Below, piece after piece: positions 43,807-55,886 of a stretch of 64,000 bases of DNA; positions within the stretch are counted from its first letter, which is position 1, and each line of letters starts with the position of its first letter. The notes beneath the pieces are model-generated. The model was not told the origin of the DNA, did no database searches, and saw nothing but the letters and a program-made list of their open reading frames with translations. The translations under genes were made by a program, and so were the position numbers. Origin of the DNA: Dipteris shenzhenensis (Eukaryota; Polypodiophyta; Polypodiopsida; Gleicheniales); the NCBI GenBank assembly GCA_047967505.1, contig CM106539.1. The stretch is one strand, 5' to 3'.

Positions 43807-44431
43807 CCTGTGAGTGTCCTATAGACACATTTAAAAAAATGGCTTGATCCACCTTTTCTTTCCCATTTCGTGACAATGTGTACCACTTTCTACACTTCCA
43901 TGAGAAGGTGCTCCTGATTACAACCTCCTTGAGAGAGAGAGTAAGTAAGAGTACAATGTATGATACATTACATATGACATGAATGAAATAGTGTTGGTGA
44001 AGAGGATGATGTTTACACCAAAGTGCTCTTTTGGATAGCAAGAACTAAGAATATAGTCAAGAGGAAGTGATATAAAACAGGGGAGGGGGACAGAGGATTA
44101 ATCTTTCAAAAAATTTATTGCAAAATGGCACCCCCCTTTTTTTGCCAAATTTTGAAAAAAGAAATTTCCAACTTTTGTTAAAAATATCCAAATATGATCA
44201 TGTTTGGTAAAAAACGATAGGAATACGTGGAATGAGCTCATTTCTATTAATAGTTTTACAAAATTCAATCTCTAGTGTGATTATGTGCATGCTAGTTTTC
44301 CTCTAGATGCCATGTGCATCATTTTTAAGAGCAAAAACAAGTATATAAGGGCCCTAGAAAATCTTCATAACAAAAAGGCATACGACTATCTTATAGTACT
44401 TGAAATATCACATAGTTATATATATACACCT

Positions 44432-44472
44432 AGAGAGAGAGAGAGAGAGAGAGTGTGTGTGAGTGAGTGAGT
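44432..44472. repeat. (GA)n-(GT)n microsatellite
   Basis: An AGAGAG run turning into GTGTGT and GAGTGAGT, at the edge of one copy of the repeated block. Confidence 0.9.
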
Positions 44473-44829
44473 ACAATGTATGATCCATTACATATGACAT
44501 GAATGAAATAGTGTTGATCAAGATGATAGATGCCTAGATCAAAGTGCTCTTTTGGATACTTATATAAAGCAAGAACTAATAATATATTCAAGAGGAAGTG
44601 ATATAAAAAATGGGAGGGGGGAATGGTTTAAAAATTTTATGGCCAAAAAAGATGCCAAGAAGGGGGCGCTGGCACCCCCCTTTTTTGGCCATTTTTAAAA
44701 AAAAAATCATACTTCTACTAGAAATGTCCAAATATGGTCATGTTTGGCATCAAAATGATCGGAATACATCAAATGAGCTCATTCCTAGTAATAGTTAGCT
44801 TTACATAGATATTCAAAACTTGTGATTAC

Positions 44830-45145
44830 AAAGCCGTTAGCCATCATGTTACTCAGTACCAATGTCCTCAGGATGAATAGCATGAACATAACCTGCTGGC
44901 TGCTCCATAAAGACCTCTTCTTGCAAATCACCATGCAAGAAGGCATTCTTTACATCCATCTGACGTAAAGACCATCCCTTTGATGCAGCCATAGCAATGC
45001 TCTTACAGTTGCCATCCTTGCAACCGAACTGAATGTTTCTTCATAATCAATGCCATATGTCTGTGCATACCCCTTGACAACTAATCTTGCCTTGTATCTA
45101 TTCACAGAACCATCTGCATTGTGCTTGATCTTATGAACCCACTTA
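44830..45145 (-). pseudogene. copia RT fragment
   Basis: The minus strand reads [40 protein letters not shown] and [12 protein letters not shown], the N-terminal RT segment of a copia element. Frameshifts follow into a decayed RNA-binding part. It ends at a long (TC)n tract at 45149. Confidence 0.8.
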
Positions 45146-45146
45146 T

Positions 45147-45148
<2 letters not shown>

Positions 45149-45223
<75 letters not shown>
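45149..45223. repeat. (TC)n microsatellite, about 75 bp
   Basis: An almost pure TC repeat with one TTTC interruption. Confidence 0.95.
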
Positions 45224-45224
<1 letters not shown>

Positions 45225-45333
45225 ATTATATAATCTTTAAAGTACTTCTATGAGATAGTTGTATGGCTCATTCCTAGTAATAGTTTTATGATCAGAATAC
45301 ATCAAATGAGCTCATTCCTAGTAATAGTTTTAT

Positions 45334-45336
<3 letters not shown>

Positions 45337-45372
<36 letters not shown>
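45337..45372. repeat. (TC)n microsatellite, 36 bp
   Basis: A pure TC tract followed by the same TAATTAT flank as the larger tract at 45149-45223, so the two arose by local duplication. Confidence 0.95.
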
Positions 45373-45373
<1 letters not shown>

Positions 45374-45750
45374 ATTATGTAATCTTTAAAGTACTTCTAT
45401 GAGATAGTTGTATGGCTTTTTGTTATGAAGCTTTTCTAGGGCCCTTACATACTTGTTTTTGCTCTTTAAAATGAAGTATGGACCTGCACATGCTTATAGG
45501 AAAGTACAAATTGCATTTTCTTAAGAAAATAATTTTTTTTTCTCAAGATTTGGCAAAAAAAGAGATGCCCCCCTTTTTTGCCAAATTTTGGGGGGGAAAG
45601 TCAACTTTTTCTAGAAATGTCAAAATATGGCCATGTTTGGTATCAAACCGATTAGTATACATCGAATGAGATCATTTCTATTGATAGTTTTATGAAATTC
45701 AATCTCATATATGATTTTGTGCTTGCTAGTTTTCCTCTAAATGCCCTATG

Positions 45751-46409
45751 CAAGCTCTCAATTTGTAATGATTTGGTAATGGGTTAGAGAGAGTGAGAGA
45801 GATAGAGAAAGTACATGAAGAGGAGATTGTGAGAGGGAGAAATTAAGAGTGAAAATAACAACAAAAAGAGAGAGGGAATGGGAAACAAAGAGATATATAT
45901 ATTCAAAATTGACTACACATTGAGAATGTAGTATCTTGAAGCTTGTATTCAATATGTAAAAAAAGTACTAAAAAGCTAACATTAAAAAGTGACAAAAGGA
46001 AAATAAATTAGGCAAAAGTTGGGCAAACAAAAATCATAGGACTCTTCCATAGTTATTTTTGCTCTTAAAAAGAAAGCATTTGTTTTTGCGTGGTGAGTTT
46101 TCCCAAAAAGTGAAGCATGTAAAAGTTAACTTTTTGGGAGTGAGTTTTCAAGAAGGTATTTTGATCAATCATAGTGATTAAAGTATACATTTGATGACTT
46201 TTATCTAGTACCATCCCAGATTTTTAGTAGAAGAAGGTGTTTTGACCAATCATAGTGATTAATGTATACATTCAATTATTTTTATCTAGGACCATCCTAG
46301 ATTTTGTATCCAAATTGTTGTACCTCAATTCAAAAGACTACTTTTTTGTTTGAACCCAAGTAGGATGGATGTGTACATAGTGCTTGCAAGTTGATAAAGA
46401 GAGAGAGAG

Positions 46410-46440
<31 letters not shown>

Positions 46441-46899
46441 TGCACGCACGCATGCACGCACACACACACTCTACGTGTGTGTGTATATGTATGTGTGTGT
46501 GTGTACTAAGTGAATAGCAATTAGGTGGTTGCCCAAAAAAACTCACCTAAAAACTTGTTCGAAAAACTCACATCAAAATTATATAAAATGTATCCATACT
46601 AATTAAACATACATACTACCAAGTGCAATGCTCCTTTTGCCTCCCAAAAAGTTCCATTTTTAGCATAATCAAATAATGGAAGGTGCCAACCTCCATCACA
46701 CTTTTGATAACTTGATTGCATAGAGGAATGTCTACAAAAGAATTCTGCATACAAGAGTTTTGATGAAATTAAAAACCAAAAAATATGAATGGGGATAAAA
46801 GAAGGGACGTATGGGAAGATAATATGACAACAATTTTTAGTTACATTCATAAAAAAAGATTAAGTTCAATTTATAAGAACCAATATTAGCCCTAGTAGA
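45751..46899. other. non-coding, with (AC)n/(GT)n microsatellite
   Basis: A compound microsatellite spans about 46399-46503 (GA, CA, CGCA, then GT). An imperfect duplication (AGAAGGTATTTTGATCAATCATAGTGATTAA...ACCATCC, about 85 bp) lies near 46150-46305. No gene was recognised. Confidence 0.5.
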
Positions 46900-48200
46900 A
46901 AGAGTAATCTACTTAGCCTCAGCCATGGATAATGATACAATGGCTTGTTTATTATTGTACCAAGTGATAGGAGCTCCAACAAGTAGGAATAAAAATCCAG
47001 TGACATATTTGTGTGTCTAGATTACTAGCCTAGTCTGAGTCACACCAGCAACTAGACTTATTGTGGAGCAGCCCTTGAACACTATGCCAACATCAAAAGT
47101 GGCCTTGAGGTACCAGAAGATCCTTTTGACAACATGTGTTGCAGGTCTTGAGAAACTTGGGAGGTTGCAAACACTAAATCACAGTGGGTGCATGTAACCA
47201 AGCTCCCATAGGGATCCCACTACCTATCGATAGGGTATGTTAACCATGGTGTTGACGTGTTCAAGGGTTGTTGGACTCATTTTCTTCATCAGGTGCATGG
47301 TAGCTTCCTATTGGAGTGTTAATGGGATTGAGATTGTGCATCTTGTAGCACAATAAGACATCGGTGATGTAGAGTTGTTGATGAAGCCTTATGTCTTCTG
47401 TGTGTGGATTATGCTAAATCTGCATGCCATCAGTCATCTTGGACTCCAGGAACAGATGCAGCTTCACTTGGGCCAGGAAGGACTCATCATTGCAGAGAAG
47501 GAGGATATCATCCACATACATTCCAATTATGCATAAAAAGTCACATTGTTTCTTAAGAAAAATACAATGATTTGAGAGGATACAGTTGAAGACAAGCGGC
47601 TCTAGATGAGTTTGAAAGTGCTTGTACCAGACACAAGGACTTTGCTTGAGTCCATAGATGCTCTTCTGCAAGGGACACACCTTATGTTCCTTACCATGCT
47701 AAATGTGACCGGGAGGTTGAGCCATATAGATAGGCTCGTCTTCTTCCAATACAAGATTTAAGAATGCAAGAGGGTCATGTTGAGCAACAAGGCCACTCTC
47801 ACATGCAGGGTTCGCATCTTCACCATGGGAGCATATGTTTTGGTCTAATCTACACCCTAGATCTATGTGAACCCATGAGCTACTAGCCACACTTTGTATC
47901 TATCCATGGTGCCATCAACTTTGAATTTTCTTTTCAATAACCACTTGTAAGTGATTACTGGATGATTTGGAGGCATATCTACTTATCACCAAGACCGATT
48001 GTCACTTAAAGATTAGAGTTCTCTTTCAATAGCTTGCTGCCATTGAGCACATTCAGGTTTGGAGAGTGCCTCTGAGTACAATATGTGATCATTAAGGGAG
48101 CGCTCATCTTCTTTTGATTCCTCCATGGCTGTGTTTGGGCCATTGTTATCAGATATGGCAAGAGTGGTTGAGAAGAAGAATGTAGGGGTGGCATGTCGAG
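46900..48200 (-). pseudogene. copia element G2: RT and RNase H
   Basis: Minus-strand order from 48200: RT start (AQWQQAIERE near 48040, VITYKWLLKRKFKVDGTMDR near 47930), a damaged mid part, CPLQKSIYGLKQSPCVWYKH (47630-47675) and the intact catalytic box MYVDDILLLCND (47485-47520). The RT tail comes next (near 47150, LPSFSRPATHVVKR), then RNase H LVAGVTQTRLVI and VGAPITWYNNKQAIVSLSMA (46920-47070). The catalytic Asp of the usual D-A-D-W motif is not visible. Stops are frequent. No LTR was identified. Confidence 0.8.
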
Positions 48201-48529
48201 GTGGTACTTTTCCCTTTGTAGAGCATTGAGAGTATCAAAAAAGGGGTTGATGCATTGTCTGAATAAGGGGTGGGGTGATAGCTAAAGAAATTGAGCCATC
48301 GAGAGAAGAAGCATCAGGAGAGTTTGGATCAGTGTCTGTATGAGATATGGGCAAGTGAATCTCTAGAGTAGCGGTTGTGAAGTGCTGCTTCCTTGATTAG
48401 GGCAAACATGGGGCATCACTATGGAGTAGCCACCATATTAGGATTCGTTCTCAAGGTTGGACTTTGAGGTTGGGACTTGGGGTGGTGGAGGTCCTTGATG
48501 ATGAGGAAGACCTTTGGGTGGGACAGGTG

Positions 48530-49283
48530 GAGGAATGTCAATTGGCTGATCCCATATTGGGGGTTCATGCTTCAAGCTGCAAAGGCCATCATTGAGGACC
48601 TGCAAGGACACCATGTTCAGGAGCTTCTAAATGGCTTTGAGACCTATTACAATGAACAAAAGGAGCTACACATGATGAATGAATTCCCTAAGTTGTGGAA
48701 TAGCATGAAGCCAACAAATGGTATGGACAAACAACCTGAACTAGAGAACAGTGCACGTCGACTATTTTACAGGTACTTAACAATCTTCGATGTTGGCCAC
48801 ATGTGCTCTTTAAATTCATGTATTTTTCCCACAATTCAAATATTTTAGATGCTATTTTTTTAAGGTGGATACGCTCCTTGTGCAAAAGAAATGCTCTGAA
48901 AGCCATTCCACAATTCATGCATAATTGGGCAAAATTGGATAATATTGATGGCTTGTATCCTAAAAGTTTCAAGGAGATGGACATTTCACAATGGGAGTTC
49001 AATGTATGTCCATGGTGGTTGGATTATCCAATTGGAAGTAGGAATACCATCGAAGAGGATATGTATGTAGGTGAGTGTGGTCTGTATAATAGACTTTTCC
49101 TTATGTTAAATATGATTTGTATTTAATTAACATTTTCCTATTGTAGAATTTGTTGAGAACACCAAAAGCAAACAATTTTTGGAGGGAGATGTCAGTTCAC
49201 AAGAAAATGAGGATCAAGTTAGACAAAATTGGGAATCTCCTACAGTCAGTGCTGAAGAAAAGACATGGTATTTTTATAAATGA
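48530..49283 (+). CDS. unidentified three-exon gene or gene remnant (X)
   Basis: Three exon-like segments join in one frame. Exon 1 ends at 48772 with ACAG before GTACTT; exon 2 is 48865-49070 and ends in TAG before GTGAGT; exon 3 is 49147-49283, ending at TGA. Introns of 92 and 76 bp have GT and AG ends, and the frame stays open across both, whereas reading through would meet stops soon after each donor. The protein is acidic to neutral, with IPQFMHNWAKLDNIDGLYPK and MDISQWEFNVCPWWLDYPIG in exon 2 and an acidic Ser/Glu-rich end. The start is not defined; sequence left of 48530 merges with a copia remnant. I do not recognise the family. It may be a host gene fragment or a transposase exon set. 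Confidence 0.45.
48773..48864 (+). other. predicted intron 1 of gene X
   Basis: GTACTT donor, a T-rich stretch (TTTTTTTAAG) before the acceptor; removing it joins TAC AG|G TGG in frame. Confidence 0.5.
49071..49146 (+). other. predicted intron 2 of gene X
   Basis: A consensus donor AG|GTGAGT and an acceptor CCTATTGTAG after a pyrimidine-rich stretch; the join GTA G|AA TTT keeps the frame for 45 further codons. Confidence 0.55.
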
Positions 49284-51458
49284 TTCAAGCTCAATATGTA
49301 TGAGTGCATTGTAGATGAATGAATATTTCTTGATGTATTGTTGTTTTCACAATATCGACAGACCATTATTATGAATCTGTAATAAATTTGTATGTCACTC
49401 AAAACAGATAAACTAGTCTAACAAACACACATTTTTTACCATAAAGCAAGTCATATTTAAAAAATCATGCTTTTGTTTTATGCTTTCCATGCAAAACTCT
49501 ATGTCTACATAGTTGCCTCTTCTTTATGACAATCCCATGCAAAAAGTTATATTCATTGCAATTGGAGCCTACTAAGTTTCATCATGAAAGGGTTTTCTTC
49601 ATCAAGGCTAATGTTTGCCTCATCAATGTGCAAAGTTGGTGACATATACAGAAGCAATGGAATATTGCAACTTGTTATTACAAATCTTTGGTAGCTCAAT
49701 CAATGATATCATTGACCAAGAAATTTGTTGACCCCCAATAACTTTATTGCCCATATCCAAGTAACCACCTACCCAGGCACCTACCCAGGCACTGCTAACC
49801 AAGTGTTCAAGCAACGAGTCACCAAGCAGCATAGATGAGTCGGTGATACCACGTAGGCAAGGTCAATTAGTGAAGATAGTTTGTAGATATATGCAGGCAA
49901 GCTTTGGAAGGAAATTAATAGGAGTGCTCAAGTTTTGATATTTCTTTAGATTATTCAATTGTTAAGCCCAATGTAGAATGAGTTTTGAATAGTTGTGTCA
50001 CATTGTTAGAGTCATAAGCACACTATCAACCTAATGTTGCTCAAGGGAGAGACAGGTTAGGGTCTTGAGCTGAGATGTGTGAGAGAGAGAGAGTTGTTGT
50101 ACCAACACTTTGTGGCACGAGCACAACTATTTTAGCTATAATTATTTATAATGGGCAATGAGATCCTTCTCTCATATAGTAATACAAGTTGTCTGTGTCA
50201 TACTCATTGCCTCATACTAGTTGATTCACTCACTTCCTTGGCTCCATGCGATTTTGTCCACACTTACAAGCAACCCATTAGATGAAGCTCATTCCCTACA
50301 TCCAAAAACTAATAGGATGTTGAGTGCCAAGCCATCTAAGGAGTGCAGAAGATGGCATCCTCATGAAACAAGCACCCTTGCAAGCACCAATCACCATGCA
50401 CTCACCAAGCACCAAGCTACCATAGATAGGCCAAGTCTTTCTCTTTATGTTTTGCTACAAATCACATTCATTCGTTATTGTTGCCTTATATTATTCTATA
50501 AAGCACATTCATTTTGCGCTTTGGAATGTGGTATAAATCAATTTCATTTGCCTATTTGTGTTCAATTAGGGGAATTTTGGACTCAAAAAGGGCCTCTTGG
50601 ATTAGTCCCTTAAGATTTGTAAGTAGCAAACCAGCCAATGGGAAGACTTGGGAATTAAAAGAATGGAGGATTCAATATTGGCCTCTCATTGGTGGAGAGT
50701 CCTCCCTTGGTCCCCACTAGGCTCTAACTTGCCTCCCTCTTGCCCCCCCAACCTCTTGGGGCATTTATTTCCCTCCTTGACTTTTAGTTGGTCCCCATAC
50801 CCCCTCCCTTTCTGAGTTTTTTTTCCCTCCAAAAGAATTGGAAATTTCCAAAAGTGTCCCTACCACCCCAAACACCTCCCAGGAGTCTCCCCAAACTATC
50901 CCCATCAACTCCCCACCTTCCTATCAGCCTCTTCCTCCTCTCGACCTCCTCTCATCCTCCTCCCAACCTCTTCCTCCTCCCAACCTCTTTCTCTTTACTT
51001 GCTCCCATTCTTTCTACAATGGTGAAGCACTCCCCTTCCCCTAGCCCAAACATATCAATTCAATCTTGTGTGGGTTGCATTTTGAAGGATGACAGTGATG
51101 TCTGGCTCTCTCAAGAGTTTAGATTAATGTCCTAGGTCACAATGCAACCATCTGTAATAGGTCCATTCAAGGTTTTTAGAAAGGATAGAGAAAAGAAAGA
51201 GAAGCATTGGAAGGGTCACATTGTTGGGTTTTGTAATACAAAAAAAAGGACTTAAAGGGAAGGTTCAGCATGTGTACATGGCTCGAGACATGAACTTGGA
51301 CCCTACAAGTCGAACTTTCTTTCCTTCAAATTGTATCTCTCTTTTACACTATCCTTTTTTCATTATGTCATGTCATTTGTGCATTCTAATGATTGTATGG
51401 TGTATGTGTTTTGAGAGATAGTGTGTTGTGGTGAGAGTAGAGGGGGGGAGGGAGGCAT

Positions 51459-51489
<31 letters not shown>

Positions 51490-52555
51490 TGTGTGTGTGT
51501 GTGTGTGTATGTGTGTAGAGAGTGAGAGAGACAGATTGGTTGGCCCATTAACATCTTTCTTTGCTTCCTAGCTAGATATTTTTCCTTCTACCAAAGTTGA
51601 AACCAAACCTCTGGATAGTCTCACATGGGAACATTTCAAGCTTTTCATTCAAACATCGGGGAGTCGCTATCACCTTTGATGATAGTGATTTTTTCTTTAC
51701 ACTAAATGGGAAGATAGTGAGAAGGCGACTCGAAGGAACATCAATGCTCGACAAATGGAAGCCTCCTTGTAACTTGGCCATTCATACTGGTATTGAATAA
51801 ATGTAATAGTTTTTGAAGTGTGATGTAATTTGTACTAGCAATGAGTCTAGACATACTTAATAAAATTACTAGTTTTTTAAGTGTATTGTAATTGTTTTGA
51901 AAATTTTGAAGTGTTTTGTAACAGCTTTGGAAGTATGCTATAATAGATTTTGAATAAATGTAATTGATTTTGTTAAGTGTCATGTCATTTGTACTAACAC
52001 AATAAAATTAGTAGTCTTTTAGTTCACAATTTATGGATTCTATACAATGAGGCTACATTATCTTTATGAATCTTTTAAAACATTGATTGCTTTTGGCACC
52101 AATGTTGTGCTAAATTATTCTCATGATTTATAGTATCTAATCATGGTGATGGATTGGAACTAGATCTATTAAAAAATAAGCCAATATATTGCATTTTCCA
52201 ATATTTTATTACCTAAATTGTAGAGGGTCTTTAAAGAGTCTAAAGTCAACTATACAAAGGGACATAGGTATGAACATAGTATTTCTTGTGCTCACCTCCT
52301 AGACATAACCTCTCCCTTCTCTTGTTATCTTCCACAAACCTCCAATGGCCACACCCCACAAGGCATACCATGAGTTCATCACTTCTACTCGTTATTCAAT
52401 AGAGAGGAGGAGTTTTATTAGATTTTTTATCGTGAGATAGATGTCATTGGCACTGTCCACAAGCACTTGGATCTTTTCAGGGATGTGGTAGATTATATCA
52501 TAAGAAAATTAAGCCCTACATGATCTGACGAGACATAGATAAAGTAGAATGGGTT
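49284..52555. other. no recognised gene; microsatellites and low-complexity frames
   Basis: A duplicated word, CCACCTACCCAGGCACCTACC, lies near 49765-49790. Pro/Ser/Leu-rich frames at 50788-51135 come from a C/T-rich stretch and are probably not genes. A (GA)n-(GT)n microsatellite spans 51460-51520. A short plus-strand frame at 51597-51800 (67 codons) has no known motif. AGTGT.TTGTAA words recur at 51810-51980. Confidence 0.4.
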
Positions 52556-52559
52556 CTAG

Positions 52560-53779
52560 TCAATCTACTCATTGAATGTCACCAGGCTAATAGTGTTTTT
52601 AGACATAGGTTGCAAAGAATTTGTAAATCCCTTAGTCCAAAAAAATTTAGAAAAAGTTCAAAGGATGAAGAGTTGGATTTGCAAGTGGTTCCTGTAGGAA
52701 CCCATTTTGTATCCCTGGAAATAGCTTATTGTGTAATTCTTCTGGAAATGGAGGATGCAGATGCACCTCCATTCATCAAGGAAGAGCCATTTCTTCTTCT
52801 AGCAGCAGAGCAAGATGTGGAAGTTGAAGAGAATCTCAATGTTGTCACAGAAGCCACCCTTGCTCTCGAGTGGTCTAATGCAACATTGGACAAGGGAAAG
52901 CACACATCAAAAGTGAAGCACATGGAAGAGGTGGCTGTGGTGACCAAAGAAGTAGGTGGAACATCATCCACAAGATAGCCAAAAGAAGAAGAGGAAGAGG
53001 AGGAGGAAGGTATGATGGATGAGGTTTGATGCAAACCCTTCTGTATGTTTTGATTAATAATAGAGAATATTTGTTTTTGATTGACATCCAATACATCAAA
53101 AAGTTGAGAGAAGATGAAGTACTAGGAGCACTCTTTGCTTGGGAGAGTAATATTGACTTAGGCTACCCAGAAGAGGGGTTGGAAATGTCCACAAATTTGG
53201 CACCTGCAAACACTTTGGAGCATCTGATCTTGACTATGTGGGAGGAAATACATGACTCCAGTAATGCAGCAGTTACAAAGATGGAGTTTTGTGAGGTCCA
53301 AGAAAGATTGGAGGCGAAGAGCAAGCAGAAATGCCAAAGAGTTGAGACCCCTGTGGTAACCTCATCATTGGCACCACCTCCAATAATTGATGATATCAAA
53401 AGCTCCATCAATCTTTCTCAACCATCATATGATGAAAAAGATGTTGCTCACATTGTAAGTTCATGATGTTTTGTCAATATGAATGATTTTATGTTCTTAG
53501 TTTAAGATTAAAAAAGATTACTGATGTTATCATCACTTTCAGGATATCATCGAGGTTGATACTTTTGTGACATGGCATGGGGGTCACGGTGATAGCATCG
53601 GCATGGATTTAACACTAGGACACTACATGGGAATGTTCCACCACAATAGCCTAGTGTGCGTCCATCCTTCATTCTCTCCTTATGGGAAGGAGGAGATGAT
53701 AAAGTGCAAGGAACTTTCAAAGCTAGTCTCCATTGTGCCTTTACCCCCATTTGCAAAAAAGTGTATTTTGGTGAGGTAG
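52560..53779 (+). pseudogene. unidentified acidic gene or gene remnant (Y) with an intron
   Basis: A frame from about 52535 carries EWVLVNLLIECHQANSVFRH, then an acidic part (EEPFLLLAAEQDVEVEENLN), to TAG 52976-52978, after which Pro-Lys and a run of Glu codons follow. A second frame (53026-53454, LREDEVLGALFAWESNIDLG) ends at a GTAAGT donor; the acceptor CTTTCAG at 53542 restores an open frame to 53779 (VTWHGGHGDSIGMDLTLGHY). The first two frames do not join by an obvious splice. I recognise no domain. The TAG at 52976 lies where CAG would be expected. Part of a cellular gene or an unclassified transposon gene are both possible. Confidence 0.4.
53455..53542 (+). other. predicted intron in locus Y
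   Basis: GTAAGT donor directly after an ATT codon; acceptor TCACTTTCAG. The 88-bp intron is phase 0 and its removal bypasses a TGA at 53464-53466. Confidence 0.5.
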
Positions 53780-54257
53780 GATTTGGCACTTTCCACTTTT
53801 GGGGAGAGGCTAGCAGGAAGACTTATATTATGGCCACCACTTCTTTGGGTGATTTGAGGGGTAAACTTACGATGCCACACAGTATGTAGAAACATTCACA
53901 AAACCCATTGTCTTGTCATCTCAGAGAATAGTAGCAATATTAGCTCAAGTAAAGCAAGAAAATCTTTTGTAAAGTAGTGCATTAGTTGGAGTATACAAGA
54001 AATATTGTATATACATATCAAAATTTAATATATGATTTTCTTTTCTCCCAGATCTTGGGCATTTTGCGATATCATTGAATTTGATTATGTCAAATTTGTG
54101 TTCTCATTGTAAACACTTTTTGTGCTTCCCAAAATTGTTCCCAAAATTATGCTCATACCCTATTCTGGGGCCTTTTTTTTTTTTTTAATTTGGGGGAAGC
54201 ATCCCCATGGTGTAGTAGATAATAATACAACAAATTAATTCCAAAACTACTGAGAAA
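53780..54257. other. no gene; T-run
   Basis: A frame at 53656-53889 overlaps the end of locus Y in another phase (VYFGEVGFGTFHFWGEASRK) and might be its continuation after a frameshift. A T run of about 15 bases lies near 54172-54186. The truncated LTR follows at 54258. Confidence 0.35.
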
Positions 54258-54543
54258 GAGCCTAATCGACTATGATGGGTGGCTATATAAGAGCAAGCCC
54301 ATGAAGCCCATTTCATCACTGGCTACAGCAACCCTGATTCCTTAGCATCCAACCTTCGTCTTCTATTGTTTCCAGTATGCCATCGAAGCTTCTTTCACAG
54401 GAGTGCACGGTTGGGAGGCAGTGCCATCTATTGTATTAGTTCTACACTAATCAAATTTTTGATTCTCCATACTATATTGTCTTATCTCTTGCATACAAGA
54501 TCCTATTATCTGTTGAGCACAGACATTGTATTATTTTCTTACA
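54258..54543 (+). mobile_element. 5' LTR of copia element B2, truncated
   Basis: It matches the last 286 bases of the 730-bp LTR at 57709-58438, starting at GAGCCTAATCGAC and ending TTTTCTTACA. The sequence to the left has no similarity, so about 444 bases of the LTR are gone. Confidence 0.9.
54294..54300 (+). promoter_or_regulatory. TATA box of element B2 5' LTR
   Basis: TATATAA lies 36 bases from the truncated LTR start, so the core promoter survives although the upstream U3 is lost. Confidence 0.6.
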
Positions 54544-54559
54544 TGGTATCAGAGCCTGG
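54544..54559 (+). promoter_or_regulatory. initiator-Met tRNA primer-binding site, element B2
   Basis: TGGTATCAGAGCCTGG directly after the LTR end; identical to that of element B1. Confidence 0.9.
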
Positions 54560-54613
54560 ACTCTAGCAAGAAGATTTGGTAGTGTGTTTTTGTTTGCGAG
54601 CAGATTGTGAGAG

Positions 54614-55785
54614 ATGGCCCAGCCCGCAAGACTGCGAATCCCACCGTTCGACGAAACTGGAAAGTTGGATGGCTCTAACTATCCACTCTGGAAGTTCAAG
54701 ATGAAGACCGTCCTAAGCGCATACGAGCTTTGGGACACTACTACTGGGGTGGACGTGAGGCTGATTGCGAGATCAGATCCAGCCAATGCAGGACAACAAA
54801 TAGTACCAACTGCAGATGAGATTCTCGCATGGACAAGAAGAAATGCAGATGCACTATATTCTATTGTCTCTGCAGTGTTAGTGATTCCATCATGGCATTA
54901 ATTCAACATGTCACCACAGCGAAGGAGGCATGGACAGTCTTGAAAAATTAGTATGAGACCATGAATCAGACGCGGATTCAGAATCTGGAGACTTAACTCG
55001 TGAACGAGAAGTTGTCTGAGTCTGAAGCTGCAAAGAAGTTCATCACCAAGGTGAAGAATCTGTGCGATCAGATGACTGCGATTGGCATCACCATCACCAG
55101 CGAGAATCTAGCACGAAGGTGCATACGGATTCTCCCACCAAAGTACGACAGTCTTGTTATGGCGCTGAATACGCAGAATAGAAATCCGCCCCTCAACTTT
55201 GAGGATTTCAGCATGATGCTTCTAGAGGAGGAGATGCATCAAAAGATGAGGACTGGAGAAGATTCGGCTTTCTAGACTGGATCAAAGAAAGGTAAGGGTA
55301 AGGACTCTAGTAACACATCTTCTTCTAATGATAAAAAGAGAAAGAAGAAGATCAAGTGCTTCTATTGCAACAAGGCAGGGCACAAGCAGAATGAGTGTCA
55401 AAATAAGATTGCAGATGAGAAGAACAGAGTAAAGAAAGAGTCCAGCAATAGCGCACAAGCAGTACCAGTAGAGCTGTTCATCGCAATTGAGGAGATTTGC
55501 ACGGAGGTAGTTCATGTACTTGTGGATGAACCGTGGATCATTGACAGTGGTGCATCGCGCCACATGACCAGTCCAAAGGACTGGTATACCTCTCTACAGC
55601 CGATAGGGAATGACATCCTAGTAGCAGTCGGCAATGATGCAAAATGTCCAGCAACAGGAAAAGGTACGATTGCTCTCAAGTCAAATGGAGTTGTAAAACA
55701 GTTGTCCGATGTTCTTTATGTGCCAGATACCAAGAGGAACTTGTTGTCCGTTTCCACGATCACGGATCGAGACCTCAAAGTTTAA
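54614..55785 (+). pseudogene. Ty1-copia gag and protease, element B2
   Basis: The ATG at 54614 opens LRIPPFDETGKLDGSNYPLW. A two-base insertion relative to sibling B1 near 54872 shifts the frame. From 55000 the gag core, the zinc knuckle CFYCNKAGHKQNEC (55357-55398) and the protease lie in one frame, apart from TAG 55273-55275 (TGG in B1). Other stops are TAG 54949 and TAA 54994, where B1 has CAG and CAA. The protease keeps its active site, WIIDSGASRHMT (55534-55570), and continues to VLYVPDTKRNLLSVSTI, ending in TAA 55783-55785. Gag forms the particle; the protease matures it. Confidence 0.92.
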
Positions 55786-55886
55786 TTCGATAAGAATGGT
55801 GCACAGATTCTGGATCTTCAAGGACAGGTCATTGGTAAGGTACATGGCACAATAACATTTACGAACTCTCAGCTTTCAGTGCTCGA

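Larger units (their letters stand above)
43935..45750. repeat. block repeated two to three times between microsatellites
   Basis: Sequence at about 43935-44290 recurs at 44462-44810, including ACAATGTATGAT..CATTACATATGAC, AAGTGATATAAAA and the C-rich word before TTTTTTGCCA. A third partial copy lies at 45545-45750. Another block (ATGTAATCTTTAAAGTACTTC) occurs at about 45228 and 45376. (GA)n or (TC)n tracts lie next to several joints. Confidence 0.75.

Noticed and set aside
50788-51135. 115-codon Pro/Ser/Leu-rich frame
   Set aside because: Arises from a C/T-rich tract; two frames there look alike in composition and neither has a domain or splice support.
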